Assembly (NCBI GenBank): GCA_021640185.1
Contig: JAJXDX010000038.1
Coordinates: 1 to 10,160, forward strand
Origin: Oscillospiraceae bacterium
GTDB lineage: Bacteria; Bacillota; Clostridia; Oscillospirales; Acutalibacteraceae
DNA length: 10,160 nucleotides
Direction of reading: 5' to 3'
Shown: positions 1 through 6,076 of the stretch, piece by piece
Position numbering within the stretch: the stretch's first letter is position 1
Layout of the letters: each line of letters starts with the position of its first letter
The notes under the pieces: model-generated
Seen by the model: only the letters and a program-made list of their open reading frames with translations
What the model was told of the DNA's origin: nothing
Databases searched by the model: none
Translations under genes and position numbers: made by a program

Positions 1-2414
1 TCGATGCACCGCTCGTCCACGGCGGGGAAATCGCACAGATGCACGCTGATCGGCGCGGACGGGTCGTTGGTGCAGACGAGGTTGCGGTAGATCTCCTCGG
101 TCATGAACGGGATCATCGGCGCGGCGATCTTGGCGGTCGTGACCAGCGCCGTGTACAGCGTCATGTAGGCGTTGACCTTGTCCTGCGGCATCCCCTTGCC
201 CCAGAAGCGCTCGCGGCTGCGGCGGACGTACCAGTTGCTCAGTTCGTCGACGAACTGCTCCAGCGCGCGCGCCGTTTCCGGGATGCGGTAAGCGGCCAGA
301 TCGTCGTCCACCTCCCGCACGGTGCTGTTGAGGCGGGACAGCAGCCAGCGGTCCATCACGCCCAGCTGATCGTAGTCGAGCGTGGTTTTCGTTGCGTCGA
401 AGCCGTCGATGTTCGCATACAGCACGAAAAACGCGTAGGTGTTCCACAGCGTGCCGAGGAACTTGCGCTGGCACTCCTGCACGGCCTTGCCGTGGAAACG
501 GTTGGGCAGCCACGGGGCGGAGTTGGAATAGAAATACCAGCGGATCGCGTCCGCGCCGTAGGTGCGCAGCGCCTCCATCGGGTCGACGGCGTTGCCCTTC
601 GATTTGGACATCTTCTGTCCGTTCTCATCCTGCACGTGGCCCAGCACGATGACGTTGCGGAACGGTGCCTTGTTGAACAGCAGCGTCGAGATCGCCATCA
701 GCGAATAGAACCAGCCGCGCGTCTGGTCGACGGCCTCGGAGATGAAGTCGGCCGGGAAGCGCTTGTGGAACAGTTCCTGATTTTCGAAGGGATAGTGATA
801 CTGTGCGAAGGGCATGGAGCCGGAATCGAACCAGCAGTCGATGACCTCCGGCACGCGGTGCATCTTGCCGCCGCACTTCTCGCAGCGAATCGTGACCGCG
901 TCGATATAGGGGCGATGCAGCTCGATCTCGTCCGGGCAGTCGTCAGAGAGCGACTTGAGTTCCTCGATGCTGCCGACGGAGTGCATATGGCCGCAGGAGC
1001 ATTCCCAGATGTTCAGCGGCGTGCCCCAATAGCGGTTGCGGCTGACGCCCCAGTCCTGCACGTTTTTCAGCCAATCGCCGAAGCGGCCTTTGCCGATGCT
1101 CTCCGGGATCCAGTTGACGGTGTCGTTGTTGCGCACCAGATCGTCGCGCACGGCGGTCATCTTGATGAACCAGCTTTCGCGTGCATAGTACAGCAGCGGC
1201 GTGTCGCAGCGCCAGCAGAAGGGATAGTCATGCTCGAACTTCGGCGCGTCGAACAGCTGACCGCGCTTGTCCAGATCCTCCAGCACCAGCGGATCGGCCT
1301 TTTTGACGAACAGGCCGGCGAACGGCGTTTCCGGTGCCATGTCGCCCTTGCTGTCCACCAGCTGGACGAAGGGCAGATCGTACCGGCGGCCGACCTGCGC
1401 ATCGTCCTCACCGAAGGCGGGGGCGATGTGCACGATGCCTGTGCCGTCGCTCATCGTAACGTAGTCCGCGCAGGTGACATAGAAGCCCTTTTTGCCCTGC
1501 TTGTCCGCGATGACCTTCGCGCAGTCATACAGCGGCTCGTATTCACGGCCCTCCAGTTCGGTGCCCGCATACGTTTCCAGCACCTCGTAGGCCGGCGCGC
1601 CGTCCTTGGCCAGACGGCCGAGCACGCGGTCGAGCAGCGCCTCGGCCAGATAATACACCCGGCCGTCCGCCGCCTTGACCTTGCAATAGGTATCCTTGGG
1701 GTTGACGCACAGCGCGACGTTGGACGGCAGCGTCCACGGCGTGGTCGTCCACGCGAGGAACCATGCGTCCTCCCCCACGGCCTTGAAGCGTACGACGGCA
1801 CTGCGCTCCTTGACGCTCTTGTAGCCCTGTGCCACCTCGTGGCTGGACAGCGGCGTCCCGCAGCGCGGGCAGTACGGCACGATCTTGAAGCCCTTGTACA
1901 GCAGCCCCTTGTCCCAGATCTGCTTGAGCGCCCACCATTCCGATTCGATATAATCGTTGTGATATGTCACATAGGGGTCGTCCATGTCCGCCCAGAAGCC
2001 GACGATGCCGGAGAACTCCTCCCACATCCCCTTGTATTTCCAAACGCTCTCCTTGCACTTCTGGATAAAGTCGGCCAGACCGTACTGCTCGATCTGCTCC
2101 TTGCCGTCCAGCCCCAGCTGCTTCTCGACCTCCAGCTCTACCGGCAGGCCATGGGTATCCCAACCCGCTTTGCGGGGCACCATCTGCCCCTTCATCGCGT
2201 GATAGCGCGGGATCATGTCCTTGATGACACGGGTCAGCACATGGCCGATGTGCGGCTTGCCGTTGGCCGTGGGCGGCCCGTCATAAAACGTGTACGTTTC
2301 GCCCTGCTCGCGCTGCGCCATGCTGCGGCGGAAAACGTCGTTGTCCGTCCAAAATTGCAGCACCTCCGCCTCGCGCTTCGTGGGATCCATCGTGGTCGGT
2401 ACTTTTTTGTACAT
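1..2414 (-). CDS. ileS: Isoleucyl-tRNA synthetase, 3' end beyond left edge
   Basis: Class I aminoacyl-tRNA synthetase that charges tRNA-Ile with isoleucine in the cytoplasm. About 805 residues lie in the window; the family is usually about 1,030-1,050 residues for this type, so the anticodon-binding C-terminus is cut off by the window edge. Visible signatures are HIGH at residues 55-58, GWDTHGLPVE shortly after, the editing-domain threonine-rich stretch AWTTTPWTLPSN, GTGIVHIAPAFGEDD, a probable zinc site (C472, C474, C511, C514), CWFDSGS, and KMSKS at 601-605. The N-terminus (MYKKVPTTMD, then FWTDNDVF) resembles the eukaryote-like type 2 IleRS rather than the classical bacterial type 1; that subtype call is from recall, not alignment. 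The ATG start is supported by AAGGAGG at 2423-2429, 8 nt upstream. Expression is controlled by the T-box leader immediately upstream. Confidence 0.97.
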   Translation of the reverse strand, partial: MYKKVPTTMDPTKREAEVLQFWTDNDVFRRSMAQREQGETYTFYDGPPTANGKPHIGHVLTRVIKDMIPRYHAMKGQMVPRKAGWDTHGLPVELEVEKQLGLDGKEQIEQYGLADFIQKCKESVWKYKGMWEEFSGIVGFWADMDDPYVTYHNDYIESEWWALKQIWDKGLLYKGFKIVPYCPRCGTPLSSHEVAQGYKSVKERSAVVRFKAVGEDAWFLAWTTTPWTLPSNVALCVNPKDTYCKVKAADGRVYYLAEALLDRVLGRLAKDGAPAYEVLETYAGTELEGREYEPLYDCAKVIADKQGKKGFYVTCADYVTMSDGTGIVHIAPAFGEDDAQVGRRYDLPFVQLVDSKGDMAPETPFAGLFVKKADPLVLEDLDKRGQLFDAPKFEHDYPFCWRCDTPLLYYARESWFIKMTAVRDDLVRNNDTVNWIPESIGKGRFGDWLKNVQDWGVSRNRYWGTPLNIWECSCGHMHSVGSIEELKSLSDDCPDEIELHRPYIDAVTIRCEKCGGKMHRVPEVIDCWFDSGSMPFAQYHYPFENQELFHKRFPADFISEAVDQTRGWFYSLMAISTLLFNKAPFRNVIVLGHVQDENGQKMSKSKGNAVDPMEALRTYGADAIRWYFYSNSAPWLPNRFHGKAVQECQRKFLGTLWNTYAFFVLYANIDGFDATKTTLDYDQLGVMDRWLLSRLNSTVREVDDDLAAYRIPETARALEQFVDELSNWYVRRSRERFWGKGMPQDKVNAYMTLYTALVTTAKIAAPMIPFMTEEIYRNLVCTNDPSAPISVHLCDFPAVDERCI

Positions 2415-2436
2415 CGCAAAAGCCTCCTTGACGAAT

Positions 2437-2468
2437 AAAAAAGCCCCGTCCCGAAAACAGGACGAAGC
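2437..2468 (-). terminator. Intrinsic terminator of the ileS T-box
   Basis: Read on the minus strand, GCTTCGTCC (2468-2460) pairs with GGACGGGGC (2451-2443), giving nine base pairs including two G-U, with a short T-rich loop, followed by six T residues (2442-2437). The left arm is shared with the antiterminator helix, so terminator and antiterminator cannot form together. That is the expected layout of a transcriptional T-box switch. It lies 22 nt before the ileS start codon. Confidence 0.88.
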
Positions 2469-2686
2469 CGTTTTGCCTCGCTATACCACCTATTTTTCGC
2501 ATACCGTCATATGCTCTCCCGCTAACGGAGGAGGACCGGCACGAGCCTAATGAGGGCAGCTGCCCCGTTCAGCCGGCAACTCGGGAGCGATCTTCACGCA
2601 GGGCACCGCATCGCCGGGCTCACACCGTCCCCGGCTCGCTGTGGAGGGCCTGCCTTGCGCTACTTTCTCCGTCACAGTCATTCACT
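2459..2686 (-). promoter_or_regulatory. T-box riboswitch leader, tRNA-Ile responsive
   Basis: Leader RNA that senses uncharged tRNA-Ile and permits readthrough into ileS. In minus-strand order: an AGTA motif (2664-2661) on the 5' side of the specifier loop; a Stem I distal loop with AGCGAG (2640-2635) and GGTGTGAGCC (2626-2617); the candidate specifier ATC (2591-2589), an Ile codon, followed by a purine; a short stem just before the T-box (GCATA/TATGC); then the T-box AGGTGGTATAGCG (2491-2479). In the antiterminator, AGG (2491-2489) pairs with CCT (2461-2459) and CGAGGC (2480-2475) pairs with GCTTCG (2468-2463). This leaves a 7-nt TGGTATA bulge whose TGGT can pair with the acceptor end of a tRNA with discriminator A. 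This accounts for the roughly 300 bases without a coding gene between ileS and the phosphatase gene. The 5' end is estimated from the promoter. Confidence 0.92.
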
Positions 2687-2692
2687 GATCAT

Positions 2693-2721
2693 ACTATACC
2701 GCACTGCGCCGCCGTTGTCAA
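2693..2721 (-). promoter_or_regulatory. Promoter of ileS T-box transcript
   Basis: A perfect TTGACA -35 box (2721-2716), a 17-nt spacer and a TATAGT -10 box (2698-2693) form a near-consensus vegetative sigma promoter on the minus strand. The expected start near 2686 places the whole T-box Stem I in the transcript. The -35 box starts 11 nt past the stop codon of the upstream phosphatase gene. Confidence 0.85.
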
Positions 2722-2732
2722 GCCCCTTTTTT

Positions 2733-3458
2733 TCAGTGGCGCTGTTCGAAGTTCGAGTACACCTCGCAGAACCGCGCCTGGAACGATGCCGGCTCGCCGC
2801 CCGCGTACAGGTGCGACAGGTCGCCGAAGCCGCTCATCCGCAGTGAGGCGATGCCCTGCTCCCGTTCCTCGGTCGACAGCGTGGTGACGGAGGACGGCAG
2901 CGCGACCGTGCCGTGCCACAGCGCCACCGGCGAGATGTGCAGCAGATGCGACAGCAGCACGCATTCCACGCCGAAATGGCAAAACAGCGCCACGGTATCG
3001 GTGTTCTCGCGCTGCACGCGATAGACGGTCCCGTCGTGGAGATAGCCGTGCCGGGCAAGCAGCCCGTCCAGCCCGGCACAGACGGCACGGTACTTTTCCG
3101 CGACGGTGCCGGAGGAATAATACGGCGTTTCGATCCACTTGTCGGGATCGTAATATGCCGGGTCGGCCGCGACGAAGGACGGCAGCTTGTCCCAAGCCAA
3201 AGAAGGCTGCCCCGTTTTTGGGTCGACGGCATAGCCGTCGAACTCCCGCAGCCAATCGCAGGTGACGGCGGTTTGCCCCGTCGCCGCCAGCGTCGGGCGC
3301 GCCGTGGCCTGCGCACGCCCGAGCGGCGACTGGTAGAACGCCGTGATATCCTCCTTGACCAAGCGGTCGCGCAGCAGCAGAGCCTCACGCTGCCCCTTTT
3401 CGGTCAGGTCGTCGTGTTCATAATCGGGGTCGCCGTGGCGAACGATCAGCAGACGCAT
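2733..3458 (-). CDS. Histidine phosphatase family (phosphoglycerate mutase-like) protein
   Basis: Protein of 241 residues in the histidine phosphatase superfamily, which moves phosphate through a phospho-histidine intermediate. R7-H8-G9 near the N-terminus carries the catalytic histidine. Further signatures are SPLGRAQAT (44-52) with R48, E72 in WLREFD, and H161 in FCHFGVE as the second active-site histidine. No signal peptide or membrane segment is seen, so it should be cytoplasmic. The substrate cannot be read from the sequence: members include cofactor-dependent phosphoglycerate mutases, sugar-phosphate phosphatases and nucleotide or cobalamin-pathway phosphatases. The length and the divergent middle region do not suggest a genuine glycolytic mutase. 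The start is supported by GGAGG at 3466-3470. It follows dut with a 23-nt gap and is the last gene of the nrdG-dut cluster. Confidence 0.92.
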   Translation of the reverse strand: MRLLIVRHGDPDYEHDDLTEKGQREALLLRDRLVKEDITAFYQSPLGRAQATARPTLAATGQTAVTCDWLREFDGYAVDPKTGQPSLAWDKLPSFVAADPAYYDPDKWIETPYYSSGTVAEKYRAVCAGLDGLLARHGYLHDGTVYRVQRENTDTVALFCHFGVECVLLSHLLHISPVALWHGTVALPSSVTTLSTEEREQGIASLRMSGFGDLSHLYAGGEPASFQARFCEVYSNFEQRH

Positions 3459-3481
3459 GATATCTCCTCCAAACGGCAGCG

Positions 3482-3919
3482 TCAGCGCGTGCCGGTCGAG
3501 CCGAAGCCGCCCTCGCCGCGATCGGTATCGGTCAGGCTGTCCGCTTCGGTGAACTGTGCCGTCAGGTACGGCAGGATGGCCAATTGGGCGATGCGCTCGC
3601 CCGGCTCGACGGTCTGGGCCGTCTGCGCATGGTTATACAGTGCCACCATGATCTCGCCGCGATAATCGGCGTCGATCACGCCGACCTTGTTGGCCGGGGC
3701 AAGACCGCGCTTGCAGGCAAGCCCGCTGCGCGCGAACACCAAGCCGACGTAGCCCTCCGGGATCTCCACGGCCAATCCGGTGTGGATAAAGACCGTTTCC
3801 CCCGGCGCGACGGTCACGGGCGCATCGCCGACGGCGTACAGATCCGCGCCCGCCGCTGCGGCGCTGCCGTACCGCGGCGCCACGGCGCGCGGATCGAGCT
3901 TTTGGAAACGAACGGTCAT
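3482..3919 (-). CDS. dut: Deoxyuridine 5'-triphosphate nucleotidohydrolase (dUTPase)
   Basis: Hydrolyses dUTP to dUMP and pyrophosphate, keeping uracil out of DNA and supplying thymidylate synthesis. The protein has 145 residues, normal for the homotrimeric all-beta family. All five family motifs are present: I, AGADLYA (23-29); II, ARSGLA (63-68); III, GVIDADYRGE (80-89), with the expected catalytic Asp at 83 and the uracil-contacting Tyr at 86; IV, GERIAQ (107-112); V, the glycine-rich RGEGGFGSTG (134-143). The start ATG overlaps the nrdG stop codon as ATGA, so the two are probably translationally coupled. The frame stays open upstream through nrdG to about 4456, but that stretch lacks dUTPase similarity and the MTVRF start fits the family. 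Pairing with nrdG makes sense because ribonucleotide reduction feeds the dUTP/dCTP pools. Confidence 0.97.
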   Translation of the reverse strand: MTVRFQKLDPRAVAPRYGSAAAAGADLYAVGDAPVTVAPGETVFIHTGLAVEIPEGYVGLVFARSGLACKRGLAPANKVGVIDADYRGEIMVALYNHAQTAQTVEPGERIAQLAILPYLTAQFTEADSLTDTDRGEGGFGSTGTR

Positions 3920-4452
3920 TGGTAGTCCCCCCAAGTTTTTTCCACGATGTGTCCCGCCGCCAGCGTGGCGGGCACGTCCACGATCCGCTGGTTGCTCGAC
4001 CCGCGAAAACGCAGACGGATGTCCTTCTTTTCTTCGACGAAGCGGCCGTCCACCACCACGTCCAGCAGCCGCACGAGCGCGTCGGTCACCTCGGTGTGTG
4101 CGCGCCCGGCAGGCGAGAGCAATTCGCTGTCCAGCAGATAGCCGGTATAGCACCAGATCGTTTTGTCCGGGAAACGCGCCTTCACCCGCTGCAAAAACGG
4201 CAGCAGCGCCCGCTGATGCTCCGGCTCCATCGGCTCGCCGCCCAGCAGCGACAGCCCCGCCACGTACCCGCGATCGAGCGCGGACAGGATCTGCTCCTCG
4301 ACGGCGGGCGTGAACGGCTCGCCGTAGGCGAAGTCCCACGCCTCCTCGTTGAAGCAGCCGCGGCAGTGGTGCGTGCAGCCGCTGACGAACAGCGACACCC
4401 GCACGCCGATGCCGTTGGCGATATCGTTTACCTTGATCGTTGCGTAGTTCAA
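3916..4452 (-). CDS. nrdG: Anaerobic ribonucleoside-triphosphate reductase activating protein
   Basis: Radical-SAM activase that installs the glycyl radical on class III ribonucleotide reductase (NrdD), allowing dNTP synthesis without oxygen. The protein is 178 residues. The [4Fe-4S] ligands are C26, C30 and C33 (CTHHCRGC), the CX3CX2C radical-SAM spacing; the SAM-contacting GGEP motif is at 71-74. The N-terminal segment with DIANGIGVRVSLFVSGC is typical of NrdG and argues for the TTG codon at 4452 as start, since the next in-frame Met is residue 75, past the cluster. A ribosome binding site, GGAAGGG (4468-4462), sits 9 nt upstream. It lies 25 nt after the flavoprotein gene and overlaps dut by 4 nt. 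Its partner nrdD is not in the window and must be elsewhere. Confidence 0.95.
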   Translation of the reverse strand: MNYATIKVNDIANGIGVRVSLFVSGCTHHCRGCFNEEAWDFAYGEPFTPAVEEQILSALDRGYVAGLSLLGGEPMEPEHQRALLPFLQRVKARFPDKTIWCYTGYLLDSELLSPAGRAHTEVTDALVRLLDVVVDGRFVEEKKDIRLRFRGSSNQRIVDVPATLAAGHIVEKTWGDYQ

Positions 4453-4461
4453 GCAAACACG

Positions 4462-4468
4462 CCCTTCC
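4462..4468 (-). promoter_or_regulatory. Ribosome binding site setting the TTG start of nrdG
   Basis: GGAAGGG on the minus strand lies 9 nt before the TTG at 4452-4450. It is the only good Shine-Dalgarno-like sequence in the 25-nt gap and supports initiation at a non-ATG codon. Confidence 0.65.
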
Positions 4469-4477
4469 GGTCGATGC

Positions 4478-5899
4478 TCAGATGCCCTTCTCCATCAGGC
4501 GGCGGCCCATCAGCACGCCCATGACGGAGGCCATCATCAGCCCGCGCGTCCAGCCGGAGCTGTCGCCCAAGCAGTGCAGGCCGCTGATGTTCGTGTCCAG
4601 ATCCTTATCCATCTTCACCTTGTTGGAATAGAACTTCAGCTCCGGGCTGTACAGCAGCGTTTCGTCGCTGGCGAAGCCCGGCACGACGATATCCAGCATT
4701 TTGATGAACTCGATGATGTTCGTCATCGCACGGTACGGCATGGCGGCGGTGATGTCGCCCGCCACGGCATCGCGCAGCGTCGGACGCACGTTGCTGAGAG
4801 CAAGCTCGCCGGCCCACGTGCGCTTGCCGTCCAATATATCGCCGTAGCGCTGTACGAGGATATGTCCCGCACCCAGCATATTCGTCAGCTCGCCCACCTT
4901 CTGTGCATAGGCGATCGGCTGGTTGAACGGCTCGGTGAAGTTATGCGACACCAAGATCGCGAGGTTCGTGTTGCTGCTCTTGCGGTCTTTATAGCTGTGT
5001 CCGTTGACCACGGCCAAGTCGTTATCGTAGTTCTCCTGCGCCACGAAACCGCCGGGGTTCTGGCAGAAGGTGCGCACCTTGTTCTTCCACGGCTTCGGGT
5101 GGCCGATCAGCTTCGACTCGTACAGCGCGCGGTTGACGACCTCCATGACCTCGTTGCGGCACTCGACGCGCACGCCGATGTCCACCGTGCCGGGTGCGTG
5201 GGCGATGTTGTGCTCCGCGCACAGCTTTTCCAGCCAATCCGCGCCGCGGCGGCCGGTCGCGATCACGATCTCGCGTCCCTCCACCGTCCACATATGGGTC
5301 TTGTCGCGCAGGGCGACGCCGGTGCACACCGTACCGTCGATCAGCAGGTTCTCGCATTCCGTTTCGAACAGGATCTCGATGCCGTTGTCCAGCAGGTGGT
5401 TCTGGATCGCCAAATACAGCTCCTGCGCCTTTTCGGTGCCCAGATGGCGGATCGGGCAGTCGACCAGCTTCAAGCTGGCCTCGATCGCCTTTTTGCGGAT
5501 ATTTTTGATCTCCTCGCTGTCGGTGATGCCCTCGACTTCCTTCGCCGCGCCGAACTCCAGATAGATCTGGTCGGTATAGTCGATCAGGCTCTGCGCCAGA
5601 TCCTCGCCGATCAGCTCCGGCAGATCGCCGCCCACCTCGTAGGACAGGCTGAGTTTGCCGTCCGAGAACGCGCCCGCGCCGGAGAGCCCGGTCGTGATCG
5701 CGCAGTTCGGCTTGCAGCCGACGCAGTGGCCGACCTCCGCCTTCGGGCAGTGGCGCTTTTCGACCGCCTTGCCTTTTTCGACCAGCAGGATGCGGTGATC
5801 GCCGTCGATCCGATAGCCGCGGCGCAGCAGCTCCAGCGCGGTGAAGATGCCTGCGGGGCCCGCCCCTACGATGATAACGTCATACTTACGATTGCTCAT
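4478..5899 (-). CDS. FAD-dependent dehydrogenase, COG2509-like
   Basis: Flavoprotein of 473 residues. The N-terminal dinucleotide-binding loop GAGPAG (12-17) follows a hydrophobic beta strand, an ATGRRG element at 214-219 looks like the second FAD-contact segment, and GDSSG at 445-449 near the C-terminus is the usual final FAD-binding motif followed by a helix. A cysteine-rich stretch after the first Rossmann unit (C51, C59, C62, C66) precedes GLSGAGAFSDGKL, which I associate with the uncharacterized FAD-dependent dehydrogenases of COG2509; the family call is from recall. The reaction and substrate are unknown. The protein is soluble, with no signal or membrane segment. The ATG has a GGGAGG (5916-5911) 11 nt upstream, a slightly long spacing. 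It is the first gene of the cluster leading into nrdG and dut, so a redox role near anaerobic nucleotide reduction is possible but unproven. Confidence 0.88.
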   Translation of the reverse strand: MSNRKYDVIIVGAGPAGIFTALELLRRGYRIDGDHRILLVEKGKAVEKRHCPKAEVGHCVGCKPNCAITTGLSGAGAFSDGKLSLSYEVGGDLPELIGEDLAQSLIDYTDQIYLEFGAAKEVEGITDSEEIKNIRKKAIEASLKLVDCPIRHLGTEKAQELYLAIQNHLLDNGIEILFETECENLLIDGTVCTGVALRDKTHMWTVEGREIVIATGRRGADWLEKLCAEHNIAHAPGTVDIGVRVECRNEVMEVVNRALYESKLIGHPKPWKNKVRTFCQNPGGFVAQENYDNDLAVVNGHSYKDRKSSNTNLAILVSHNFTEPFNQPIAYAQKVGELTNMLGAGHILVQRYGDILDGKRTWAGELALSNVRPTLRDAVAGDITAAMPYRAMTNIIEFIKMLDIVVPGFASDETLLYSPELKFYSNKVKMDKDLDTNISGLHCLGDSSGWTRGLMMASVMGVLMGRRLMEKGI

Positions 5900-5943
5900 G
5901 AAAAAAACGCCCTCCCGAACATATAAAAACTCGACTGGATACC

Positions 5944-5972
5944 ATCATACCATGTTCCGCCGCGATCGTCAA
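5944..5972 (-). promoter_or_regulatory. Promoter of the flavoprotein-nrdG-dut cluster
   Basis: TTGACG (5972-5967), a 17-nt spacer and TATGAT (5949-5944) make a near-consensus vegetative promoter on the minus strand, about 45 nt before the flavoprotein start codon. No other comparable promoter is seen before nrdG, dut or the phosphatase gene, so this one probably drives all four. Confidence 0.82.
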
Positions 5973-5973
5973 A

Positions 5974-5994
5974 TGCTTTTGCGCGGCAAAAGCA
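5974..5994. repeat. Perfect 9-bp inverted repeat between divergent promoters
   Basis: TGCTTTTGC, then a GCG spacer, then GCAAAAGCA: two perfect 9-bp arms. The repeat begins one base upstream of the minus-strand -35 box and lies about 20 bases upstream of the plus-strand -35 box. It has no T-tract on either side, so it does not look like a terminator. It is a candidate binding site for a dimeric regulator acting on one or both promoters; the regulator is not identifiable from this window. Confidence 0.6.
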
Positions 5995-6014
5995 CAAAAA
6001 CGGGGATCTGGGGC

Positions 6015-6043
6015 TTGCACATCGGCATAAAATATGTTATCAT
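6015..6043 (+). promoter_or_regulatory. Promoter of murI-DUF1934-argS
   Basis: TTGCAC (6015-6020), a 17-nt spacer and TATCAT (6038-6043) form a good vegetative-type promoter on the plus strand. The predicted transcript starts near 6050, leaving a short leader of about 27 nt before the murI start at 6077. Confidence 0.78.
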
Positions 6044-6063
6044 GAAAAAGTATGCGATCGGAT

Positions 6064-6069
6064 GGGAGG
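6064..6069 (+). promoter_or_regulatory. Ribosome binding site that fixes the murI start
   Basis: GGGAGG lies 7 nt before the ATG at 6077. An earlier in-frame ATG at 6062 sits on top of this site and has no binding site of its own, so 6077 is preferred. Confidence 0.8.
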
Positions 6070-6076
6070 ATCCCAA

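Noticed and set aside
39..2438. A 799-codon open frame on the plus strand opposite ileS
   Set aside because: The minus strand encodes an unmistakable IleRS with HIGH and KMSKS. The plus frame stays open because of GC-rich codon bias, and its product has no recognisable motif.
2700..2740. Possible terminator hairpin after the phosphatase gene
   Set aside because: CCACTG can pair with CAGTGCGG only imperfectly and there is no T-tract after it on the minus strand; the A-rich run there is not a terminator signature.
2913..3665. A 250-codon plus-strand open frame across the phosphatase and dut genes
   Set aside because: It crosses two real minus-strand genes and their intergenic gap, with no motif or convincing ribosome binding site.
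3482..4456. dut read as a 324-residue protein with a long N-terminal extension
   Set aside because: The extension is an out-of-frame reading of nrdG and is Arg/Ala-rich noise. The ATG at 3919 gives a normal dUTPase of 145 residues.
4574..5926. A 450-codon plus-strand open frame opposite the flavoprotein gene
   Set aside because: It is antisense to a complete FAD-binding protein with clear motifs; its own product is compositionally odd and unrecognisable.
6062..6076. Earlier ATG start for murI adding five residues
   Set aside because: This ATG overlaps the GGGAGG that serves the ATG at 6077 and has no binding site of its own.
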